NCBI RefSeq assembly: GCF_902859935.1
Contig: NZ_CADIKI010000013.1
Coordinates: 1-64,000, forward strand
Source: Paraburkholderia fynbosensis
Lineage (GTDB): Bacteria > Pseudomonadota > Gammaproteobacteria > Burkholderiales > Burkholderiaceae
Length of the DNA: 64,000 bases
Direction: 5' to 3'
Position numbers and translations under genes: made by a program
The notes under the pieces: generated by a model
The model's database searches: none
Told to the model about the DNA's origin: nothing
The model's input: only the letters and a program-made list of their open reading frames with translations
Part shown: positions 1 through 10,500 of the stretch, one piece after another
Layout of the letters: each line of letters starts with the position of its first letter
Numbering within the stretch: position 1 is the first letter of the stretch

Positions 1-317
1 TTTGTCTTGTCCGCTGCCCAGTTGACCCATCATGACGAATCACTCCCGTCGATCGATGTCTTCCAGGATACCGAACAATCCGCGCGTCGACAGACTTTTT
101 CAACACAATCCCCTTGAGAAAAAACGTCGCGCCAGCCGGAGGTTGAACGGCCGAGAGGGGTCGATCCCGGCCTCTCGTTGCCACTGCGAAAATCACGCCG
201 CTCGCTCAACATACGCAATCACCGATCCACGCACGACGCCGATAGCCACGTTGGTCCCGCCGATGCCCGGCCTTTCTGGCCTAAGATATTTCAAAGGAGA
301 TTCGTGCGAGGGGCATC
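1..317. other. left edge, no gene recognised
   Basis: No reading frame here has a convincing ribosome binding site or a recognisable product. The open frames on both strands are arginine- and serine-rich, as expected of GC-rich non-coding or out-of-frame DNA. The last 25 bases hold the ribosome binding site of the small gene that follows. Confidence 0.4.
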
Positions 318-581
318 ATGAAAGCACTTATCGTTGCTGCGACATTGGCGGCTGGCTGTTCCATCACCTACGCGCAGACTTACCCGCAGGGAGCGCTGGC
401 TGATCAAAGCATGGGGGCCTATAGAGCGCAATTGGAAGCGCAGAAGCAACAGATCGAACTCCAGAACGAACAACTCCAATTACTGAAACAACAGCGCGAC
501 CTGGATTTGCTGAGGCAGCAGCGCGAACTGGATTCGCTGAGACAACAGCGCCAATTTGACTTACTCAGACAGAAGCGCTAG
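318..581 (+). CDS. small exported glutamine/arginine-rich repeat protein
   Basis: 87-residue protein of unknown function. A short signal peptide is visible (MKALIVAATLAAGCSITYA, residues 1-19, likely cut before QTYP). Everything after about residue 35 is charged and Gln-rich, and from residue 55 it is built from nonapeptide units of the type LLRQQRELD, three full copies and a partial one. The start is supported by GAGGGG at 308-313. The C-terminal part should be one long amphipathic helix; the nine-residue period is not a classical heptad. I infer a periplasmic helical or scaffold protein. It stands alone, followed by about 500 bases without a clear gene. Confidence 0.7.
   Translation: MKALIVAATLAAGCSITYAQTYPQGALADQSMGAYRAQLEAQKQQIELQNEQLQLLKQQRDLDLLRQQRELDSLRQQRQFDLLRQKR
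480..578 (+). repeat. 27-bp tandem repeat, about 3.7 copies
   Basis: Units begin at 480, 507, 534 and 561 (partial). Each encodes a nonapeptide related to LLRQQRELD. The units differ mainly at synonymous or conservative positions, so this is an older in-frame expansion rather than a fresh one. Confidence 0.75.
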
Positions 582-1093
582 ATCGCTGTGAGGCGTGGCA
601 CACGCCTCAAGATCCGGCTGAGGCGACTCCCGGCGCGATACCGGCATCCCTCATCGGACCGCCGAAAGCTGCAAGCAGTTGATCGAACGTCGCAGGCGCT
701 CGTGCCGGCAGGCCTTTGCTTGCCTCGTGGAATCGAATCGCTCTGCGGTAGGCGGTATCGAGTGCCGAAGAATATTGGTCACTCATCGAAAACGCCTCCT
801 TGAAACAAAGCCTGTCTGGAGCGAACCTGGACCAGGGTATTCGAGAGGCAGGCTGCGCGCCGACGGTATCTCGTGCTCACCTCTCGGATAAAGATAGTTC
901 ATACCTCTGTATGTGCACGACGGTGCTGCAACGGCGCTCGCGCGAGACATTGAGCTCAGTCTCGCCGTCCCGGGGACGTGGAGGGGCTGGTCTTGATGCA
1001 GTTGAGGTCCTTATCTATAACGAATAGCAGTATATGTCCCAGCGCAAGCAGCATGACGGTGGAGCATGCACGTGGCTTTTTCGAGGCGCACGC
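582..1093. other. intergenic, no gene recognised
   Basis: About 510 bases between the repeat protein and the LuxR-type regulator. The short frames inside show neither a plausible ribosome binding site nor a recognisable sequence. It should contain the regulator's promoter, but I cannot identify one with confidence. Confidence 0.4.
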
Positions 1094-4066
1094 ATGGACC
1101 AGGCAACGGCGGAAGGAACTGGCTTTTTTGTCGGACGAAATGAGGAGCTGCGGCTGGCCGAGGCGTCGCTTTGCAAAGCCGCGCAAGGTCATGGTCGGGT
1201 CATGTTACTTGCCGGAGCAGCCGGTATCGGAAAAACGAGGCTAGCGCAGGAGATCGTCGCCGCGGCCGCGCCCTCCAATTTCGTCGTGCATTGGGGACGA
1301 TGTCTTGAAGAACCCGGTGCGCCTGCATATTGGCCCTGGCGACAGCTTTTCCGCTCGCACACCCAAGGCACCGAAGCGTGCGGCGCGGGTCATCTCACCC
1401 CGGCGGACAGATCGGCTATCGGAGCTGCCATTCCTGAGGTTTGCAGCCCTGCCGCGGCGGACGAGCCGCTGCCTCGACAGATAGACACGGCTCAGGCGCG
1501 GTTCGAGCTATTCGACGCCATCACGCACTTCTGGTTGCGTGCAGCCCGGCAGCGCCCGATTCTGCTTGTATTCGACGATCTTCACTGCGCGGACCCGACA
1601 TCGATCCGCCTGCTCGCTTTTCTTTCTGCCCAACTCGTGGACGCACCGCTCGCGGTGCTTGGCACCTACCGCGACACCGACGTTCCCGACGATCATCCTC
1701 TGAACGACGCATTTGCGGACCTGTTGCGCACTCCCGGTTTTCGCCGCCTGCATTTGAAAGGCCTCGATTGCGCCGAAGCGGGTCAGTTCGTCTCTTCAGC
1801 GAGTGGAACCACAGCGACTCCGCAACTGGTCCGAGCGCTACACGAACGCACCGAGGGCAACCCTCTCTTCCTGCAGGAGACCGTGCGGCTCCTGATGGAA
1901 CACCGTGAACGCGCTGGCGCCCGCGAGCACGGCGATCCGGTGCTTCTCACGACGATTCCTGAAGGTGTGCGTGATGTGATAGCGGGCCGCGTCCGGCATC
2001 TTCCCGAGCGCGCCAGGGGGCTGCTCACGATCGCCGCGTGCATCGGCCGAACCTTCGAAATAGAGTTGTTGATCTGGCTCGCGGGAGGTGATGAAGAGGC
2101 CGTGCTATCGAGCCTGGAAGCTGCGCTTCGCGCGAGCCTGCTCGAAGCCACCGCGGATAAGCACACGCTTCGATTCAGTCACGTGCTGATCCGCGACATG
2201 CTCTACGACGAATTGCTCGCGGTGCGCCGCGAGCGCTTGCATGGTGCGATCGGCGAATGGCTGGAGGCGCCGGAGCGCGGCAATCCTGCACCCCGCATTG
2301 CGCAGCTTGCGCATCATTTCGCGCAGGCGGGTCGCCACGGCGGCGCAGTAAAGGCTTTGACCTATGCGCGTCGCGCCGCCGCCCAGGCCGCGGAATCGTT
2401 TGCTTATGAGGAGGCGTCCCGGCTGTATCGGCTCGCTTTGTCCCTGCAAGACCAGTATTTCAGCGAGGACGCGACGCTTCGCTGCGAGTTGCTGTTGACG
2501 CTAGGCCGCGCGCAGGCCGATCTAGGTGCAGCGGAGTCGAGTCGCGCCGCGTTTCTCGAAGCGGCCGCCGTCGCGAAACGTCACGCGCTAGCCGGGCAGT
2601 TCGCGCGTGCCGCGATCGGCTTCGAACATGCGAACTTCCGCAGCGCTCGCTCAGGCGAGAAGTCTGTCGCGCTGCTCGTGGAAGCGATCAACGCCCACGA
2701 GCGAGACGACACTGCCCGCGTCGAATTGCTTGCGTGTCTTTGTCGCGCCTACGTGTATTCGAATCTCGCGGAGGAAGCGCACAGCACCTGGCGCGCCTGC
2801 GTGCAGCTCGCACGGCGACTCCGCGAGCCACGTGCGCTTTATCTTGCGCTGACGTCGATTACATCGGCGGGCTATTGGCCGGCTCTGCTGCATGAGCGTC
2901 TCGCGGCCGGCAACGAAGCGTGGGCAATCGCCCAATCGTCGAGCGAACTGAACTGGACGCTTGCCGACTTGATGGCATATCGGCTCTGTGATCTCGTTCG
3001 GGTCGGCGACATGCCCACGCTGCGCGCGACGCTCGATGCCGATCGCCGCGTTTCGCACGAGATCAACTCGCTTTATCACCAGGCGGTCGGGCTATGTTTC
3101 GAAACGCTGCTGTCGATCAATGAGGGCGCGTTCGATCGTGCGGAGCAGCAGGCCGAGGAAGCGCTCGCCATCGGGGGGCGCGTCGTGCACGACGTAGCCT
3201 CTACTGCATACGGCATGCAGATGTTCTGTATCCGGCGAGAGCAGGGCCGCCTCAGAGAGGTGTTGCCCGCCTTGCAGTTGATCGTCCGCAAGAGTCCTTC
3301 GGCATCGCTGTGGCGGCCCGGCCTCGCGCTGATTTACGCGGAGCTCGGTATGCGGGAAGCCGCGCAAAGTGAGCTGGAGGCGCTGGGCGTCGACGCGATG
3401 CCAGCCATGCCGGCGAATGCCGACGCGCTGACGCGCGCGTGTTTCGCCGCGGAGGTTTGTGTTTATCAGGAAGACGCGCCTCGCGCGGCACGTATCTACC
3501 GAATGCTGCAGCCGTATCAGGGCACCACGCTCCTGCTGGATATAGGAGGTCCGTGTCTCGGCGCGGCAGACCGGCTGCTCGGAATGTTGTCGACGGTAGA
3601 AAAACGCTGGGACGTCGCGCAGAAGCACTTCATTGTTGCCAACGAGATTGACGCGCGCACGGGCGCGAGGGTGTGGCTCGCGCACGGACGTTACTGGTAC
3701 GCATGGATGCTTCACGTGCGAGGTGCTCCGGAGGACCGGCCACTCGCGCGCGAACTGCTTGAGACTGCCGTCGCCGATGCGAGGACCTTTGGAATGCCGC
3801 AGCTCGTTGCGCGAATCGAAGCGCTCAGCGCCGTGCTGGACAGGCTGTCCGACGAGCCTCGCTATCCATGCGGATTGACCAAACGCGAAGTGGAAGTCCT
3901 GCGTCTCGTAGCAATTGGCAGAAATAATCGCGACATTGCCCACGTTCTCGAGATCAGCTCCAACACCGTCGCGAATCACATCAGGAGCATCCTCGAAAAG
4001 ACCTATACGGCGAATCGGACGGAAGCCGCCGCGTTTGCCAGTCATGCCGGTCTGCTTCACACCTGA
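1094..4066 (+). CDS. LuxR-family transcriptional regulator with N-terminal AAA/NTPase domain (LAL type)
   Basis: Large ATP-binding regulator of about 990 residues, the usual size for the LAL/MalT-like group. The Walker A motif GAAGIGKT lies at about residues 41-48 and the Walker B stretch LLVFDDLH at about 156-164. The long Ala/Leu/Glu-rich middle looks like TPR-type helical repeats. The C-terminal 60 residues are a LuxR helix-turn-helix (LTKREVEVLRLVAIGRNN, then ISSNTVANHIRSIL). The start was set at the ATG before DQATAEG because the effector and ATPase domain begins just after it; an upstream in-frame ATG at 1034 would add 20 unlikely residues. Such proteins usually activate a nearby operon on binding a ligand. 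The only close neighbour is the convergent hydrolase 8 bases downstream, so the target is not evident. Confidence 0.9.
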   Translation: MDQATAEGTGFFVGRNEELRLAEASLCKAAQGHGRVMLLAGAAGIGKTRLAQEIVAAAAPSNFVVHWGRCLEEPGAPAYWPWRQLFRSHTQGTEACGAGHLTPADRSAIGAAIPEVCSPAAADEPLPRQIDTAQARFELFDAITHFWLRAARQRPILLVFDDLHCADPTSIRLLAFLSAQLVDAPLAVLGTYRDTDVPDDHPLNDAFADLLRTPGFRRLHLKGLDCAEAGQFVSSASGTTATPQLVRALHERTEGNPLFLQETVRLLMEHRERAGAREHGDPVLLTTIPEGVRDVIAGRVRHLPERARGLLTIAACIGRTFEIELLIWLAGGDEEAVLSSLEAALRASLLEATADKHTLRFSHVLIRDMLYDELLAVRRERLHGAIGEWLEAPERGNPAPRIAQLAHHFAQAGRHGGAVKALTYARRAAAQAAESFAYEEASRLYRLALSLQDQYFSEDATLRCELLLTLGRAQADLGAAESSRAAFLEAAAVAKRHALAGQFARAAIGFEHANFRSARSGEKSVALLVEAINAHERDDTARVELLACLCRAYVYSNLAEEAHSTWRACVQLARRLREPRALYLALTSITSAGYWPALLHERLAAGNEAWAIAQSSSELNWTLADLMAYRLCDLVRVGDMPTLRATLDADRRVSHEINSLYHQAVGLCFETLLSINEGAFDRAEQQAEEALAIGGRVVHDVASTAYGMQMFCIRREQGRLREVLPALQLIVRKSPSASLWRPGLALIYAELGMREAAQSELEALGVDAMPAMPANADALTRACFAAEVCVYQEDAPRAARIYRMLQPYQGTTLLLDIGGPCLGAADRLLGMLSTVEKRWDVAQKHFIVANEIDARTGARVWLAHGRYWYAWMLHVRGAPEDRPLARELLETAVADARTFGMPQLVARIEALSAVLDRLSDEPRYPCGLTKREVEVLRLVAIGRNNRDIAHVLEISSNTVANHIRSILEKTYTANRTEAAAFASHAGLLHT

Positions 4067-4074
4067 GCCGGTCC

Positions 4075-4986
4075 TCAGCGCCCTTGCGAGAGAAAAGCTA
4101 GCAGCGCGGTGTTGAATTCCTCTGGCAACTCCACAGGCGACATATGACGGCCGCCCTGGATCAGGATGAGCTTCGATCCGGGAATACACCGGTGCGCGGT
4201 ATCTGCGGCGATGCGAAAGAACGGCCGTGTGTCGGTGCCGCGCGCGATGGCAACGGGCGGTGCAATCTTGCCGAGCTGGGCGCAGGTGATCGCCGGCGGC
4301 GGCGGTGCATTGAGTTGCAAAGGAATTGTCCGCGCGTTCTCCGACAGCACAGTCCGCACTGGAGCGGGGAGCCGATCGAAGGTGCCCGGAGAACCGTTCA
4401 CCCCATCGACAAACGGGCGCAGTGCTGCCTGTTGATCGCCTCGCTTCGAAGCCGCAAAAGCCGGCCCAAATGCCATTTGTTGATCGGCCAGGATCGCTTT
4501 GCGATCGCCGGGGTCAGTGACGAACGTCGTAATGGATGGCTCATACGCAAAAACGCCGTTGACGAGGTCGGGGTGCTGCACGGCCACAAGCAGAGCAATG
4601 TCCGCGCCATATGACCAACCCACTAACCTCACGGGTTTCGCATCCAACCCGCGGATAATCGCCGCCAGATCGTCGGCGTGGGTCTGCGCGGAGAACTTTG
4701 CGCCGTCGTCCGGCCACGGATCGACACCGAAATAGCGATTCGATGGCGCGATGACCCGGTAACGCGCTGCGACCGCATCACGGGTAGCGTCCCAAGCCCG
4801 ACGGTCGGCGATGGCGCCGTGGACGAGAATGACCGTATCACCAGCGCCTTGCTGCTCATAAGTCAGGGAGACGCCGTTCACATTGATCTGGCGGATTTGC
4901 AATGCGTCGACGTGAGGTTTTGAAGATCCGCATGCGGTGAACAGGGCTGCAGCAATGACGAGCCATACGAGCGAGCGCCAGTTCAT
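4075..4986 (-). CDS. alpha/beta hydrolase lipoprotein
   Basis: 303-residue alpha/beta hydrolase with a lipoprotein signal: the lipobox ends at Cys19 (LFTAC), so it is probably anchored to a membrane and faces the periplasm. The oxyanion-type motif LVHGAIADRRAW starts near residue 54. The nucleophile elbow GWSYG puts the catalytic Ser at 125, and His281 in GGRHMSP is the likely catalytic His. Substrate unknown; fold relatives include esterases, lactonases and epoxide hydrolases. It is convergent with the LuxR-type regulator, separated by 8 bases, and not clearly in an operon. Confidence 0.85.
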   Translation of the reverse strand: MNWRSLVWLVIAAALFTACGSSKPHVDALQIRQINVNGVSLTYEQQGAGDTVILVHGAIADRRAWDATRDAVAARYRVIAPSNRYFGVDPWPDDGAKFSAQTHADDLAAIIRGLDAKPVRLVGWSYGADIALLVAVQHPDLVNGVFAYEPSITTFVTDPGDRKAILADQQMAFGPAFAASKRGDQQAALRPFVDGVNGSPGTFDRLPAPVRTVLSENARTIPLQLNAPPPPAITCAQLGKIAPPVAIARGTDTRPFFRIAADTAHRCIPGSKLILIQGGRHMSPVELPEEFNTALLAFLSQGR

Positions 4987-5091
4987 GTCGTCTCTCCACG
5001 AAAGACCGAGGCATGAAGCATTTATAGGCGAAGGCGCCGTCCGCGGAAATAGTCAATTCTGGTCAGTAAGGCGGCGTTCGGCGCTGCCTCG

Positions 5092-5358
5092 TCAGCGAGC
5101 GGCAAGCAGCCACTCCGGCCTGTGTTCCGTCACTTCAATTATTTCGTCAGCAGGTACGTGCCCCCGACGCGCCGCCTCGCGGATCGCTTCCATGTTGTCT
5201 GCTTCGTAGAGGCAATACGTCTTTCGCTTGTCGGCGGTCAGGAAGGAAATCAGCCATTTGACGCCGACTTCATCGTTTATTTCGGTCAGTTCCGCCGCAC
5301 CCTCGCTCGTAAATTCGAGTTGTTCCGCAAAGTTCCGTTCAATGATGAAGAGGGTCAT
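5092..5358 (-). CDS. DUF4242 family small protein
   Basis: 88-residue ferredoxin-like-fold protein of the DUF4242 family. Members are widespread small proteins, and a Streptomyces relative is reported to bind nickel; the role here is unknown. The ATG at 5358 was chosen because GGAGGTGTC immediately precedes it, which excludes the longer frame starting seven codons earlier. The Cys in RKTYCLYEAD followed by an Ala/Glu-rich helix and the phrase GHVPADEIIEV are typical of the family. No export signal, so cytoplasmic. It lies upstream of and in the same direction as the hydrolase, but 105 bases separate them. Confidence 0.75.
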   Translation of the reverse strand: MTLFIIERNFAEQLEFTSEGAAELTEINDEVGVKWLISFLTADKRKTYCLYEADNMEAIREAARRGHVPADEIIEVTEHRPEWLLAAR

Positions 5359-5647
5359 GACACCTCCGGGTGGTGGCAAAAGGCATGCACGGTGCGCCGT
5401 GTTCGCAGTTCAACCGTGACAACGGCTTTGAAACTGCGCGGCGCTCTGGTTGAACGATAAGCACATGAAGTTTAGTCCACGGCAGAAAAACGTCCTACGT
5501 CGCCGGCTATGGCCCACCTCACGCATCGCCGCATGGTCATTCCTTGCTATTTCTATATCGGCATGCGGCATCTACAACTGTGTGCATGCGAACACATGGT
5601 CCCGGCACTTACCGCGACTCATCCGTCCGCCCAATCGGGAGACACAC

Positions 5648-5932
5648 ATGAAGCGAGGCTTGGTTCCCGGAATCATCGTGGCGCTTGTGCTGCGTGCGCC
5701 CGTCTCTTCGCTTGCGGACGGCCGGGTCCGGACCGCGAGCATCGAACTGGGCGAGGCAGGAGCCGTACTGGATTTGTGCGCGGCCGACCTCTCGCGCGTC
5801 ACATGCGCCGCAATTGGTTGTAATGCGCAGCAGGTCGGGTGTACCGACTCGCTGCATCCACAAATTGATGGCGTGGCGTCGCGTCTGGATGACAGCGATG
5901 AGCGCCATTTGAAATACAGAGGCGAGCGATGA
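5648..5932 (+). CDS. small exported protein, unknown function
   Basis: 94-residue frame beginning with a plausible signal peptide (MKRGLVPGIIVALVLRAPVSSLADG) and containing four cysteines after it, which suits a periplasmic protein with disulphides. Its stop overlaps the start of the next small gene by four bases (ATGA), suggesting translational coupling. The frame is open further upstream to 5450, and that extension also contains a hydrophobic stretch ending in Cys (ISISACG), so the true start is uncertain. I do not recognise the family. Confidence 0.4.
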   Translation: MKRGLVPGIIVALVLRAPVSSLADGRVRTASIELGEAGAVLDLCAADLSRVTCAAIGCNAQQVGCTDSLHPQIDGVASRLDDSDERHLKYRGER

Positions 5933-6183
5933 GCAACGCAATCGTACTGCCAGCTCTGGTTCTTCTGTCGGCAGGTTTCATGGGAGACGCTGCCGCCTAC
6001 TCCCAGGAAGAAGTGAACATGTTCGACGACGCAGCGAGTCCGACTGTTTACATGGAGAACGCTCCTGCTCGGCCCGAGACCGACACCAGCATTGAGAGCA
6101 GTAGCAAATACACACACTCGGCGGATCGGAGCGGAAGTTCCGGTGAAGCGGGACTGCGCAAAGAGAAAACGTCTCATCATTGA
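5929..6183 (+). CDS. small exported protein, unknown function
   Basis: 84-residue frame with a signal-peptide-like N-terminus (hydrophobic residues 4-20, then GDAAAYSQEEV). The mature part is polar, Ser/Glu/Lys-rich and probably disordered, ending in two His. It starts inside the stop of the preceding frame (ATGA overlap), with the purine-rich AGAGGCGAG just upstream. Pairing with the previous small exported ORF suggests a two-gene unit, but I cannot assign a function. Confidence 0.45.
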   Translation: MSNAIVLPALVLLSAGFMGDAAAYSQEEVNMFDDAASPTVYMENAPARPETDTSIESSSKYTHSADRSGSSGEAGLRKEKTSHH

Positions 6184-7068
6184 ATGGCCAGATGCTGGGC
6201 ACATCGAAAAGCGCGCGTCTTGCATTTACTGCATGGCCATGCGTGAATGCAATCGGGTGGCGATGAAACGACTAATCGTTTCCGTTCTGCCCGGGACACT
6301 CGCGACTCAGTGCGCGCTAAGTTAGTGCTGTCGCGTGCGTCGACGCAATAGCCATGTTTCGTCTCGATGAGGAATTCTCATCATTGCTATGAAGGTCATC
6401 ATCCTTTCGGCGACAATGCACTGTCACTGAAAAGAATACGCTATGCGTCGAGGTCCCAGGTCTCTCCTAACAGCCTTTGTGTAATGCGCCTACGCCTTTT
6501 CGTCTCGCCGCCGAGGCCCACACGAAAACTGGAACCGATGTACGAAGACGTTGACGAATAGTGGCAAGGGCCAATCGCGATCCTGCCGGCTCTGAGGAGC
6601 CGGCAAGTCACGCGGGGCGGGGCAGCTGGATGGCCGCAAACCTTTCCAAGCCGAAATAGGTGACGCCCCGGATCGACGAGCTGCAATGGACGCCCCCGGG
6701 TCTACCACAGCCGGCAGAGGTCGGGCAGTTGCTGACGTTTGCCCACCTGACCAATCTGTCACTTGGACGGCTGTTCCGCTCCATAAGCAGCCACAGGAAG
6801 GGCGCCGGCACGAGCGGCCGGTTCGGGTCGGGTGCGGCCCGTCGCAACGAGCAGTACCCGACCGATGCGAGGCGGCCGGTACGTGCTACTACCTACCCCG
6901 CCGTGGACGGGGCCCGGCGTTGGCTGCGGCGCATACAACGAGCGCTGTGCGAGACACGTCCGGGGGCGTTTGTGCACTTTCTTGCATAGAATGGGTATTA
7001 CCACACTGCCAGCGTCGCTGGCAGTATCTGGTCAACATGGCGGGCGGGATTCCCGTTGGAGGAATGTC
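6184..7068. other. intergenic, no convincing gene
   Basis: About 885 bases without a gene I would defend. Several overlapping frames of 60-190 codons exist between 6600 and 7060, but they are Arg/Pro/Gly-rich, overlap on both strands and lack ribosome binding sites. I looked for transposase fragments and terminal inverted repeats and found none that I recognise. The last 12 bases carry the GGAGGA of the zinc-ribbon gene. Confidence 0.4.
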
Positions 7069-7233
7069 ATGCCGACTTACCAGTACAGGTGCGAGAAGTG
7101 CGGTGAAATCTTCGAACATGCCGAGCATCTTGCTGAACATCAAACCGCTCATCCGCCTTGTCCGAAGTGCGGAAACGAGAAGGTTCAGCACATACCCACG
7201 CCATTTGTCGCAAGAACGTCCAGAAAGAGTTGA
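7069..7233 (+). CDS. FmdB-type zinc-ribbon protein
   Basis: 54-residue zinc-ribbon protein. The opening MPTYQYRCEKCGEIFE and the second pair CPKCG are the hallmark of the FmdB/CxxC-CxxC regulatory zinc-ribbon family (putative regulators of C1 or amide metabolism, mostly uncharacterised). Four Cys in two CxxC knuckles should bind one zinc. GGAGGA at 7058-7063 fixes the ATG; the much longer open frame upstream lacks any such signal. It is monocistronic. Confidence 0.85.
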   Translation: MPTYQYRCEKCGEIFEHAEHLAEHQTAHPPCPKCGNEKVQHIPTPFVARTSRKS

Positions 7234-7584
7234 AATCTGTCTGACCGGGTAAAGGCAAAATCCGCCCAACTGCGGTCCGTCGCCTGAATCTTCGCGTCGA
7301 CATTTCAGCGGCCGCCTTCGCGAGGAGGCGGCCCCACGACAACTTTAAAAGTACAACGGCCCGTCAACCCTCAACTCGTCCAGACAGCAAATGACGAACT
7401 ACAACTTGCTCATTGCTTTCCTGCGATGCCGGAATCCAAGGCGCCGGGTTGGCGAGACTCGCTGGCGAGATATGTACTGGTCAACGCTTCTGCTTTGCTG
7501 CAATTTCATATCATTGAATGGCAATAAGTTCATGTCTCATTGACCTTGGCGATGACAATGCCGCTCACGTTGACAATCGCTGCA
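7234..7584. other. intergenic region with hairpin 7310-7333
   Basis: Convergent gap between the zinc-ribbon gene and the autotransporter. It holds a perfect 8-bp inverted repeat, GGCCGCCT at 7310-7317 and AGGCGGCC at 7326-7333. There is no T-run after it, so it is at best a weak terminator. No gene recognised. Confidence 0.45.
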
Positions 7585-10500
7585 TCAAAACCGCCACGTC
7601 AGATCACCGAACACGCCCTGGTTCTGGTAGCCGCCACCGAACTCGCCGGAATACGACACACGCGCGGACAGATTACGGGTCAATGCCGTCCCGAAGCCTG
7701 CCGTCACCACAGCACTGTCTCTCGTGACGGGCACCCCTGCGACGGTGAACGGCATGCTGCCTCTTAATGCGAGGACGGAGGTGGGCGTCGAGTTGCCGTA
7801 CGCATGACGCCAGCCCAGCGAGCCGCTTGTGACCAGCGTGACGTTCCCCAGCGCGAATGCGGTCGACGCGCGTGCGCCGAGCGTCGAATACGCCATGTTG
7901 ATCGTGTCGCCGTTTCCGGTTAGCGCAGCCGCATTGCCCTGCTCGCTGAATCCATCGACATGCAGGTTGACATAGGCGAGGTTCGCGAAAGGCTCCACCT
8001 TCACGTTATCGACATCGAAGCGATAGCCGACCTCGCCGAACACTTGGGCCGTGCCCGCGTCGTAGCCTGCGTCGAGGTGATCGGCGTAGCCAGCGAAAGC
8101 GACCGAGCGGCTCGTGCCGATGCTATGCCATGTATAGCTCGCACCGAGGCGTAATCCGAGCGAGCCCCATTGCGATCCGCCGTACACGCCAAGATGATAG
8201 TCGTCGCTCGAACCCGATGAATTGCGCTGGTCCACGTCGAACGTCGAATGGTCGTAGCCGCCAAACACGCCCGCCCGCCAGTTCCCGAAAACGGGCGTAT
8301 CCGCGCCAACAAACACGCCACCTATCGACTGGCTCACTCGTGCCGCGTTGTCGTTGCCCGAGGTCGAGCCCCATGAGCCGAAGCCGCGCGTCCACACGAC
8401 TGTGTCTCGCGGGTTGCACGTAGTCTCGCCCGCGCGCGGGGTGACCGGCGCGGTACGGATCGCCGCGTCGCTCGCGCCGACACCGCAGTAGGCATCGCGC
8501 AGCCGGTCGATTGCCGCGTCGCGCGTCACGCTACTCTGCTCCAGCAGCACGGTTTTCGCCGATGCATGAATCTCCCCGGACAACTGGTCAAACGCGCCAC
8601 GCGCGGTGGCATCCGTCTGCAAGTCGCCGATCGCCGCCCGCAGCGCGCTGCCGGCCGGCAGCGAGTCGAGCGCGCCGGCGGTCGCGATCTGATTCGGCGT
8701 CAGCGCGGCGTCCGCGAAACGGCGGAACTGTTGCGCACTCAGATACACGTCGTTGGCGTCGTAACTGGTCAAGAGCCGGTAGAACGCCGATATGCCCGTA
8801 TTGCCAGTAAGTGTGTAGGTTCCGCTGACGCCATCAGTAGCAGTCAGCACGGTATATCGCGCCGTCGGCAACACGACGCCCGAGCTCGGCCCGCTCACGT
8901 CGAGAATCGCGCCGTTGGCGAGCGTCGCGTGGCCGTTGACCACGATGCGATCGGAAGCGCTGACTATGTCTGCGAGTTGTACCGCATACATCGAACCTGC
9001 CAGTTGCGAGTAAGCGCCATTGACGGTGAGGGTGCCGATCGAACTGCCGGGCGAAACGGTCCCGCCGCCGTTGATCGTCGCGCCCGCCACGCGGCCGGTG
9101 CCCGACAACGTCGCGCCGCTTCCGACCGTGACGGCGGAATTGACGAGCGCCCCGTCCACCCGCAGTTCGCCGCCCTGAACGTTCGTGCTGCCGGTGTACA
9201 TGCTCGTGCCGCTCAACCGTTGGAGCCCGGCGTCAAGAGTCAGTCCTCCGCTGCCCGCGATCGCGCCGCCGAAGTCGCCATTAGCGGCTGTCAGTGTCAG
9301 TGTGCGTGTGCCAAGCGCCACGTTGCCGCTTCCTGAAAGGCTGCGAATCGATACGCCGGCGTCCGCGCCAGCGATGTCGAATGTACCGTTGGCCGTCACA
9401 CCGCTCGACTGGGCGATCGCGCCCGCTCCCACGAGCGCCAGCGTGCCGGCCGAAATCGTGGTGGCTCCGGTGTAGGTGTTCGCCGCGCTCAGCACCAGAT
9501 TGCCTGCGCCGGTCTTCACGAGGTCCCCGGGCGCGGTGCCGTTGCTGATGGTGCCCGCGAGCGTGCCGGTTAGCCCCGGGTTGACGTTGAACGTCGGGTC
9601 GCCCGACAACGTCACTGCATTATTCAACGCGTAGCTGTTGCCAAAGTCGAGTGTGGTGTTGGCCGCCATCGCCAGCGTGCCGGTTCCGATTGCAGTTGCA
9701 GTACCGAGACTGAGCGTGCCGCCGTTCAGTGCCGTGCCGCCGCTATACGTGTTTGCTCCGGTTAGCGTCAGCACGCCGTTGCCGACCTTGGCCAGTGCTC
9801 CGCTTCCCGAGAGCACGCCGGACCACGTCGCACCGATGCCGTTGGTGTCGATGGTCGACGTCGTGCCGCCGACCAGCGTTGCGTTGACGCCTGCGCTCAA
9901 CGCAGAGCCCACCACCTGTATCGTTCCGCCGCCGAGATTGAATGCATAGGTCCCGCCGAGATTGTTGTAGTCGCCAAACAGCGAGCTTCCGCCGATCTGC
10001 AGCTTGCCACCCGACAGGTTATAGGTGCCGTTGCCCGCCGCCGCGAGATACAGGCTCGACGCGCTGCCGATCGCGAGCGTCCCGCCGGTCTGGTTGATCG
10101 TGCCGGTGCCTTCGCCCGCTGTCGACGTGAGGTTCGAGCCGAGGAACAGCGCACCGTTCGCCACGTTGAAGGTGCCACCGCTCAGGTTGAGCGTGCCGCT
10201 GCCCGGTGCGCTGCTTCCTGAGTTTCGGCCGAGCGCCACGAAGTCGGTGGCACTGTTGCCGAACGTGACGGTGCCGCCTGACAGGTTGTAGGTGCCGGTG
10301 CCGCCCTGGTTGCCGATGTTCAGCGATACCGGCGTGCCCGGCGTACCGAATACGACATTGCCACCGGTTTGTGTAACCGTACCGGTACCGCCAAAGTCGC
10401 CGACCTGAAGCGCGGAGTTGATCGCGAGCGTGCCGCCGCTCACGTTCAACGTGCCAGACAAGGTCGATCCGGGAACCTGCGTAGCCAGCGCGTTGCCGAG

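Noticed and set aside
1034..1093. Upstream ATG of the LuxR-type regulator
   Set aside because: The additional 20 residues are Cys/Arg-rich and unlike the family, and the domain starts at the later ATG; kept as an alternative only.
6600..7060. Possible transposase remnant between the small exported ORFs and the zinc-ribbon gene
   Set aside because: No recognisable catalytic motif, no terminal inverted repeats and no target duplication were found; the frames on both strands look random.
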